Source of the DNA: Spinacia oleracea | Lineage: Eukaryota > Streptophyta > Magnoliopsida > Caryophyllales > Amaranthaceae | NCBI RefSeq assembly: GCF_020520425.1 | Contig: NC_079491.1 | Location: 6,559,143-6,623,142 of the forward strand | Reading direction: 5' to 3' | Length of the DNA stretch: 64,000 bases | Part shown: positions 57,387 to 64,000 of the stretch, one piece after another | Layout of the letters: every line of letters begins with the position of its first letter | How positions within the stretch are numbered: the stretch's first letter is position 1 | Notes under the pieces: generated by a model | The model's database searches: none | Seen by the model: only the letters and a program-made list of their open reading frames with translations | Told to the model about the DNA's origin: nothing | Translations under genes and position numbers: made by a program

Positions 57387-58620
57387 TGTTATATTAACCA
57401 CGGATTATGAAAGTCTTCCCATCACTAGAAGTTCAAACCTCGCGTCAACAATCCCATTTTTCTCCCTCTTCTGATGTAGGCTATAAAAAATCGATTACAG
57501 TCACAGGTCTGTAAACTACTTGCAGTAACATCTGCACAAATTCACACAAGTATACATTTATTAACTAAATATTAATTCAACCCAAGAAAATATTGCCAAC
57601 TTTCAAATCAATGTCAATACATATTAAAGAAATCACAGATTTGGTGCTAATTTGTTGATATTCCCTTGTTTTCTTGAGCTAGTGGAATAATAATGAAGAT
57701 ATTGAGATTTGAGAGTAGTTACTCCTAATATAAATATGGTATAGGCCCAGATCAATGACACAACTGTGTCAAAGGTGTTTGGCAGAAACAACTTGAGGAT
57801 TATTGTCTTTGGTATTTTCTGATTTGTCTCAACCATGATAGAGTATAATTCATATTTATTAGAAGTCAATCAGTATTATACACCTAAATTATCAAATTAA
57901 TGTTTAAGAGAGTTTATTATTTAAGTCAACCACACTGTACCGTAAATCTCAATTGTAACAACGGTGATGATATGGTTAGACCAGGGTCCACGGTGACTTT
58001 TATTGAGAAATGAGGCGATAATTATGAATAACTGAAAAATGGAGGCGACATTCATGAATAACTTGGCATAATATGGGGTGACTTATTATATTGAGAAATG
58101 AGGTGATATTTTCCGTCTCACCGGTTTATATGCAACTGTTTTATAATAATAAAGTCTTTTCTAACCTACTTAATTTGTATTAGCTTGGTTGAACCAAACA
58201 AGCATCTTTCTCAACTCCTTAAAACAAAATTATCTTCACACTTCACATGGTTTATGACTTTTATTATGAAGCAGATTGTCTTAAACTTGCAAATTCAGAG
58301 TTGTTAATATTAGTTCCTCTGTGTTTTTCCCCTTTTTTGTATATTAGGTGAGTATTAGTTGAGGTTGAGGAGAATAATATTATGCTAAAAATAATATCTC
58401 AAACTCAACAGAAGTCAAACTTTTCATGGCTATAATTGTTAATCATCCTACTCTTTTGTAGTATTATGCCTGATAAATATTAATTACTCAGTTTTGACTA
58501 TGTTTGATTCTTAAAAATGATCTCATTTCATTTAAAGTCAAATTATTATTAAAGTTTTTTTTCAATTGAATCTATTTAAGGAAAATACTTTTAGAATATA
58601 TACCGGAAGAAATAAACCTA
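57387..58620. other. AT-rich intergenic region, no gene seen
   Basis: No open frame with recognisable content. Near 57,990-58,110 a phrase like TTGAGAAATGAGGCGATA is loosely repeated. Confidence 0.5.
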
Positions 58621-58790
58621 ATATGGCCTTGTTCTCTTCACCTAATATGGTCTGATTTTTCAAGTTTTTGGTTTGGTCTCATCTGGTATGGTCTGAATGT
58701 TTTTCATGAGTGCTTTTTGCTTTTTCCGGCCTGGCCAGGTCTGATCTAATAAGCAATAAGAATAAGGTGAGAAAAAACAAAATCGTAATG
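58621..58790. mobile_element. Probable MITE with GGCCTTGTTCT / AATAAGGTGA ends
   Basis: Left end ATGGCCTTGTTCTCTTCACC, right end AATAAGAATAAGGTGAGAAA, which are imperfect inverted repeats, with TATGGTCTGA repeated inside. The same right-end sequence (AATAAGAATAAGGTGAATAG) sits in the MOS1-family intron 1 near 115-140, 1115-1140 and 33,593-33,630. A relative may therefore be part of that intron. Confidence 0.45.
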
Positions 58791-58797
58791 AAAACTA

Positions 58798-58901
58798 CTA
58801 CCTTTTGTTCCTTTTTGTTTATTACGTTTTCCTGATAAGTTTTTATTTTTTTAATTCTTGTGCAAATAATAAGCGTCAAGAGCATTAAGAAACGGAGGTA
58901 G
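58798..58901. mobile_element. Short Stowaway-like MITE
   Basis: 104 bp between TA at 58796-58797 and 58902-58903. Ends CTACCTTTTGTTCC and GAAACGGAGGTAG are imperfectly inverted. Its short length suggests an internal deletion. Confidence 0.5.
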
Positions 58902-59322
58902 TATAAGATTAATCTCAAAAACATCCCATTCCTACTCAGGTTATAGAGTGGGCCTTTTACCTAAGTTTTTTGTCTGTTTAAACAATCAGCATATTCCTAT
59001 CCTAAATCTCCATACTTCTTGTCATAATTTTTATTACTTTCAGAAACATGCATGGACAAAATTCCAACATGACAGAAGAGAAAAACTGAACCTACCCCCA
59101 TATTCTTAATTCTTAAAGAACACACAAAAGTTCTTTCAAAGTCTCTCTCATTTTCAGTGCAATGATCTCAATGCATATATAATACATTCTTTCAGAAGTC
59201 AGACCCTCCATCATCCACCAGAAATCAAATTCTCTTCATTTTTAGCCATTTTTTCATCCATCTTAGTACTGCAGAATGCAAGATTTTCAGCTGTAATATC
59301 TCTGAAACCATAACCTCCTAAA

Positions 59323-62208
59323 ATGGACATCATTAAAATGTCTCATTTAACTATTCTTTTCTGTTTCATCTTCAGTATTTTCCTTAGTCACACCTCAGCT
59401 GAGAATTCAAGTGATTCTTATTGGCTATTAAGGATCAAATCGAGTTTCATTGATCCTGATAATACTCTCAGTAACTGGTCTTCTTCAACAAGTATATGCA
59501 GCTGGAATGGAATTACATGTTCACTTGATCAAGTTCATGTTATAGGCATGAACCTTTCAAGTTCAGGGCTTTCTGGTGTTATATCACCTGAATTTTCCCA
59601 TCTTTCTTCTCTTCAAACTCTCGACTTATCATCGAATTCTCTCTCTGGACGTATACCTGGTGAGCTCGGAAAGCTTCAGAATCTAAGAGAGCTCCTCTTA
59701 TACTCTAACTCTCTTTCTGATAAGATCCCTCATGAAGTTGGATTTCTTCCCAAGTTGGAGATTCTCAGAATAGGGGACAACATGCTTACTGGTGAGATCC
59801 CTAAAAGTATTGGCAACTTAACTGAACTGAAAGTTCTAGGCATTTCTTATTGCCTGTTGAATGGAAGTATTCCATCAGAAATAGGAAGTTTGAAGAATCT
59901 GGAGACTCTCGATTTGCAACAGAACGCTTTCGTGGGGGAAATTCCAAGGGAGATTGGTGAATGTCAGAAACTGCAGGTTTTTTCTGCAGCCAACAATATG
60001 CTTCAAGAAGATATACCTACATCAATTGGTAAGCTTCATTCATTACAAGTCCTTAATTTGGCCAACAACAGTTTCTCTGGTATGATTCCTACAGAAATGG
60101 GAGATTTGCAACAACTGAAGTACTTGAATTTGCTGGGAAACAGATTAAGTGGTGCAATCCCTTCAGAAATGAACCTGTTAAGTCAGCTAGAAAAGCTAGA
60201 TTTATCAGGAAACAACTTATCAGGATCTCTTGAACTCTTCACTTCACAAATGAAGAATCTCGAGGTTATTATACTCTCGAATAATCACTTATCTGGTAAC
60301 ATTCCAGGAAGTTTCTGCATGAATAATGGTTCAAGGTTACAGATCCTTTCTATTTCAGGAAATGGTTTCTCAGGAAAATTTCCCTTGGAGTTGTTGAGCT
60401 GTTTTTCTCTGCAACAACTAGACCTTTCTGACAACAAATTCCAAGGAAAGATACCGTCTGAGATTGATAAACTGGAACACCTCACCGATCTTTATCTTAA
60501 CAACAACAGCTTCAGTGGGAAGCTACCACCTGAGATTGGCAATCTGAGTAACCTGGAATTCCTTTCCTTGTATGGAAATGGGATTACAGGAGAAATTCCA
60601 GCAGAAATAGGGAAGCTAAACAAGCTAAGTGTCATCTACCTGTATGATAACCACATGTCAGGTAACATTCCAAACGAGTTGACAAACTGTACTAGCCTCA
60701 CAGAGATTGATTTCTTTGGAAACCATTTTTCTGGGTTGATTCCTGATTCAATTGGAAAGCTTCAAAACCTGGTTTTGCTTCACTTGAGGCAAAATGAGTT
60801 ATCTGGGAAAATCCCTCCTTCCTTGGGTGACTGCAAAAAGCTTCAGATGTTGGCTTTAGCAGACAACAGATTATCTGGGTCAATCCCATCAACATTCAGT
60901 TCATTGTCAGAGTTAAGTCTCATTACCCTTTATAATAACTCTCTTGAAGGCCCTTTACCCGAATCTCTTTTCCTTTTGAAGAATCTCAAAATCATCAATT
61001 TATCTCATAATAAGTTAAATGGAAGTATTTTTCCATTAACAGGTTCAACCTCTCTTACAGTATTAGACTTGACTAATAATGGCTTCTTTGGTTCAATTCC
61101 TTCAAGACTAGCCTTATCCAAAAACCTGATTCGTGTTCGCCTAGGAAGCAACTCACTTTCTGGTAACATTCCTCTTGAGTTTTCCCTTCTTACAGAGCTG
61201 ATTTTCCTTGATTTATCTTTCAACAGTATATCAGGAGAGCTAGCTGTTAGTCTATCCAACTCCACAAAACTTGAACATCTTATACTGAATAATAACCAGT
61301 TTTCGGGCCATATTCCTTCTTGGTTAGGGAACCTGAAATGGTTAGGAGAGCTTGATCTATCTTCTAATAACTTCAATGGAACAATACCGAAAGAGGTTGG
61401 AAAATGCTCAACATTACTCAAACTCTCTCTTCATACCAACAAGTTGTCTGGCCAAATACCACCAGAGTTAGGAACCCTGTCATCTCTGAATGTCCTCAAT
61501 TTGCAAGGCAACAACTTATCAGGAACAATTCCTTCAGAAATCCAGCATCTTGAAAAGCTGTTTGAGCTTAGACTCTCTGACAACTTCTTGACAGGTAAAA
61601 TACCTGTTGAGCTACAACAACTTACTGAACTTCAAGTGATATTAGACCTGAGTCATAACCAGTTATCAGGGGAGATTCCTCAGTCACTTGGAAATCTCAT
61701 GAAACTCGAGCGATTAAACCTCTCAAATAACAATCTTCAAGGTAGAATACCTTCCTCATTAGGAAAACTCTCAAGCCTTCATAGTCTCAATCTTTCTCAT
61801 AACCTTCTCCAAGGAAAACTCCCATCTTCATTCTCAACCTTCCCACTTAGCGCCTTTGTGGGAAACAAGAGGCTATGTGGGGCCCCATTAGGGTCTTGCT
61901 CGAGCTCATCGAAGAAACGGTTGCCTAAGGGTGAAGTTGTTATGATCATAGTTGCTATTGTTTTTACTTCGAGTGTTATATGTTTGGTAATGATTTATAT
62001 CATGCTAAGAATATGGACTGCTTGGAGAAAAGTTGCTGTTTCTAGCAATGATGGATTTGGGAATGAAAATAAAGGACAAGATCAAGAGAAGTGGGTGTGT
62101 TATGGGGACGAGAAAAAGAAAGGCGGGTATTGTAAAATGAGCTCAAAAAATATGACTCCTTCGCCAGATAAACAACTGTTTACTTCAGAATCTGTGCTCA
62201 AGAAATGA
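59323..62208 (+). CDS. Leucine-rich repeat receptor-like protein without kinase
   Basis: One exon, 961 residues. A hydrophobic signal peptide (to about residue 26, LTILFCFIFSIFLSHTSA) is followed by an N-terminal cap with the CSWNGITC motif. About 30 plant-type LRRs (LxxLxLxxNxLSGxIPxxL) run to roughly residue 840, then a cap FVGNKRLCGAPLGSC (845-859), a basic stop-transfer flank, a transmembrane helix at 872-895 and a 66-residue Lys/Ser-rich cytoplasmic tail. No kinase motifs occur in the tail or in the 320 bp downstream. The ectodomain resembles GSO-type LRR receptor kinases. Without a kinase it would act as a receptor-like protein with a partner such as SOBIR1 in known cases; that is inference. 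An alternative start is Met6. N-glycosylation sites (NxS/T) are frequent. Confidence 0.9.
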   Translation: MDIIKMSHLTILFCFIFSIFLSHTSAENSSDSYWLLRIKSSFIDPDNTLSNWSSSTSICSWNGITCSLDQVHVIGMNLSSSGLSGVISPEFSHLSSLQTLDLSSNSLSGRIPGELGKLQNLRELLLYSNSLSDKIPHEVGFLPKLEILRIGDNMLTGEIPKSIGNLTELKVLGISYCLLNGSIPSEIGSLKNLETLDLQQNAFVGEIPREIGECQKLQVFSAANNMLQEDIPTSIGKLHSLQVLNLANNSFSGMIPTEMGDLQQLKYLNLLGNRLSGAIPSEMNLLSQLEKLDLSGNNLSGSLELFTSQMKNLEVIILSNNHLSGNIPGSFCMNNGSRLQILSISGNGFSGKFPLELLSCFSLQQLDLSDNKFQGKIPSEIDKLEHLTDLYLNNNSFSGKLPPEIGNLSNLEFLSLYGNGITGEIPAEIGKLNKLSVIYLYDNHMSGNIPNELTNCTSLTEIDFFGNHFSGLIPDSIGKLQNLVLLHLRQNELSGKIPPSLGDCKKLQMLALADNRLSGSIPSTFSSLSELSLITLYNNSLEGPLPESLFLLKNLKIINLSHNKLNGSIFPLTGSTSLTVLDLTNNGFFGSIPSRLALSKNLIRVRLGSNSLSGNIPLEFSLLTELIFLDLSFNSISGELAVSLSNSTKLEHLILNNNQFSGHIPSWLGNLKWLGELDLSSNNFNGTIPKEVGKCSTLLKLSLHTNKLSGQIPPELGTLSSLNVLNLQGNNLSGTIPSEIQHLEKLFELRLSDNFLTGKIPVELQQLTELQVILDLSHNQLSGEIPQSLGNLMKLERLNLSNNNLQGRIPSSLGKLSSLHSLNLSHNLLQGKLPSSFSTFPLSAFVGNKRLCGAPLGSCSSSSKKRLPKGEVVMIIVAIVFTSSVICLVMIYIMLRIWTAWRKVAVSSNDGFGNENKGQDQEKWVCYGDEKKKGGYCKMSSKNMTPSPDKQLFTSESVLKK

Positions 62209-62459
62209 TCATTCATCAGTTTAAATTCCTTATTTTTTTTTTTGCTATTTGTTTAGAGACTCGAGACGTACAGATGTGTAAATTTTATCTTAAATTTGGT
62301 GAGAATTCATATGTTCTTTTTTTTAGATTATGTATAGCCTTGATCGTAACCAGATCATAGAGATAAATTAATGTTATGCATTACAAAAATGTCCAAGACA
62401 AGTACGGAGTACAGTGGTTCATCAAAGTCTTCTTTTTTATTCTTTGGAGATAACATAGT

Positions 62460-62510
62460 TTCCCACATCGATCTATAGAAAAAGAAGCAGCAGAAAAATG
62501 GAATAAAAGA
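62460..62510 (+). promoter_or_regulatory. U2 promoter: upstream element and TATA box with about 32 bp spacing
   Basis: TTCCCACATCG (62460-62470) is a near-perfect plant upstream sequence element. An A/T-rich TATA-like box (ATAAAAGA, about 62503-62510) stands about 25 bp before the RNA start. The gap of about 32 bp is the polymerase II arrangement known for plant U2 genes. Confidence 0.8.
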
Positions 62511-62534
62511 AAAGTTGCGAGCATTCTGCAACTC

Positions 62535-62730
62535 ATACCTTTCTCGGCCTTTTGGCTAAGATCAAGTGTAGTATCTGTTCTTATCAGTTTAATATCTGAT
62601 ACGTGGGCCAATGGCCCACAACGATATTAAATTTATTTTTTAAGGGAGAAGTCCCATCACAGTAGCTTGCTGCTGGGGTCTTCAAGCGTCGCCCATGCGT
62701 TGCACTATTGCACGGGCCTGGCGCATCCCA
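62535..62730 (+). ncRNA. U2: U2 spliceosomal small nuclear RNA
   Basis: Begins ATACCTTTCTCGGCCTTTTG, then carries GATCAAGTGTAGTATCTG with the branch-point recognition GTAGTA. Next come the stem-loop GTGGGCCAATGGCCCAC, the Sm site region AAATTTATTTTTTAA, and the 3' stem-loops ending GCACGGGCCTGGCGCATCCC. About 196 nt, the standard plant length. U2 pairs with the intron branch site in pre-mRNA splicing. The conserved 5' half is intact. The upstream element and TATA box are in place, so the gene is probably active. Confidence 0.96.
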
Positions 62731-63217
62731 CCAATTCTAAAATCAGATTTTTTGCGACTCAAGCACTTTGGCAATTTGCTATATAGTTAATTCTCAATCA
62801 ATTGGTAACTCATTCAATTATTCTTCAAAAGACAGAAATGGTGAAGTAGCAAGTGAGTATTAAGTGAATCTGAGATTTTGGAAATCTCCGTACTCCATAT
62901 GTAATTGACATCTACTACTGCAAATACTTTGTCTATATACCTTTATTTGTTTAATATTTCTAATAAATAAGACATCGAATCTATCATTAATTTTAATTAG
63001 AAGAATATATATAAGCTCTATTTTAATGATAATTTCTACCATTACAGTTTAGATATCATACAAATTTATATTAAGCTAGATTATAACCGTGCAATATTGT
63101 AATAGTATTTTTTTAAAGCCGCCACGAATTGAACCTCTCACTATAATGTTATTTTTTGTGGTGCATATCAACATCAATCGAGTACGGAGTATAACGCTTT
63201 TGAATCGTTTCGTTCCT
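62731..63217. other. U2 downstream and intergenic DNA, no gene seen
   Basis: AT-rich. The first 30 bp after U2 (CCAATTCTAAAATCAGATTT) may include a weak plant snRNA 3' box. Nothing else supported. Confidence 0.45.
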
Positions 63218-63231
63218 TGACCAACCGTATT

Positions 63232-63344
63232 GTTTTCTTGGTGCAAATGAGCCACAAGGGCGGGGTCGCGGGGATGAGAATCGATCCCAGGATCACCTGG
63301 AACCGGGATGGAAGCTCTAACCAACTGAGCTATCCATCACTCTC
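63232..63344 (-). mobile_element. Short tRNA-derived SINE with 14-bp target duplications
   Basis: On the - strand it starts GAGAGTGATGGATAGCTCAG, with box A (TAGCTCAGTTGGTTAGAGC) and a box B-like GGGATCGATTCTC, and ends ACCAAGAAAAC. TGACCAACCGTATT flanks it at 63218-63231 and 63345-63358, a perfect 14-bp target duplication. Only 113 bp long, with no poly(A) tail. The TPsiC arm does not form a proper tRNA stem, so it is a SINE and not a tRNA gene. Confidence 0.85.
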
Positions 63345-63358
63345 TGACCAACCGTATT

Positions 63359-64000
63359 ATGTTAATTCTACCAGTTAGGCAATTAGTCATTTAGGAGTAT
63401 CTTACGAGTATCAATTAGCATCAAATTTTTGATATCAATTAGCATTGTTTTTCCCATATAAAGTTGGTATTATATTTATTCTATTTTCCTTATACAAAGC
63501 ACTAATGTATAATAAACGGAAGCACATCAACTAAAGGAGTAGTCTACTCAATTAAGGAGGAATTCGAGAAAAGAAAAAGAAAATAATATCAAGTAAATCA
63601 AATAATAAAAGGTTTATTTAGCAATAGGAATAAAATATTCGCTAGGTTATAGAAAGCGAGTTTAAAACATAGACCATAGATTTCAAACTCCATTGCAAAG
63701 AAAATCTAGTACCCATCTCCATTAAATTATTGTAATTAATAATTAAAGCACATCCAGTGTCGTTATTTTTCCGACATGGGATATTGGAGAATTGTATAAG
63801 AATTGTCGAAACCGTGAGGTAACTCCTCAACGAGTGTTGTAAATACGAACACCTTAATTGTCATGCATAGCCTGCTTATTCAAACCGTGTCTGGTTAATT
63901 GGTTAGCAAGAATTAAGAATTCGCTTTTAATTGTTTTTAATAAATTAGACAATGAATACGTATTTGTATAATAAACGGAAACATATCAACTAAAGGAGTA
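63359..64000. other. Intergenic to window end, with a 36-bp direct repeat
   Basis: TGTATAATAAACGGAAGCAC... occurs at 63506-63541 and, with two changes, at 63965-64000, where the window ends. The unit may continue beyond. No gene is recognised; the 62-codon frame 63642-63830 has no domain. Confidence 0.5.

Noticed and set aside
63256-63344. tRNA gene on the - strand
   Set aside because: Box A is good but the TPsiC arm does not pair as in a tRNA and the unit is framed by 14-bp target duplications, so it is a SINE.

Overview
The window is nuclear DNA of a flowering plant, most likely a eudicot. Signs are spliced genes with plant-type GT-AG introns, plant U2 and U3 small RNA genes, Tekay/Del-type Ty3-gypsy and LINE elements, Stowaway and Harbinger-type MITEs and a non-autonomous Helitron. 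I cannot fix the species from sequence alone.

Region 1 (1-11.1 kb, + strand): a multi-exon BAT2-family gene cut by the left window edge. Its first ~1,250 residues match the MODIFIER OF SNC1 1 (MOS1) type gene at 29-40 kb. At about 6,617 the sequence switches abruptly, inside one large exon and in frame, to the C-terminal half of the other plant BAT2-like family (the At3g50370 type, as I recall it). All 14 coding exons in view keep phase. The gene also carries a tandem duplication of exons 2-3 and a threefold in-frame repeat of a charged coiled-coil module that is single in the sister gene.

Region 2 (12.2-28.1 kb, - strand): a decayed LINE split by a nearly intact, very young 11.77 kb Tekay-like chromovirus. 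It has 2,692 bp LTRs, a TCAAT target duplication, an initiator-Met-tRNA primer site, gag-protease, pol with chromodomain, and an extra acidic ORF between the 5' LTR and gag.

Region 3 (29.1-40.5 kb, + strand): the complete MOS1 gene. It has a 5' leader, start-codon exon at 31,360, nine coding exons, a predicted 1,550-residue protein, and a transposon-loaded first coding intron.

Region 4 (40.5-51.6 kb): two U3 snoRNA genes on the - strand, each with an upstream element and TATA box 23 bp apart (RNA polymerase III spacing). It also holds a tiny two-exon gene for a 60-residue membrane protein, a row of degenerate copies of that gene's first exon, LINE RNase H scraps, MITEs, a Helitron and AT-rich repeats.

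Region 5 (51.8-64 kb, + strand): a five-exon gene for a probable plastid membrane protein; an intronless LRR receptor-like protein with signal peptide and transmembrane segment but no kinase; a U2 snRNA gene with RNA polymerase II promoter spacing; and a short tRNA-derived SINE with perfect 14 bp target duplications.

The standout is the fused MOS1/BAT2-like gene next to its presumed parent. The small RNA genes show both plant promoter geometries in one window.
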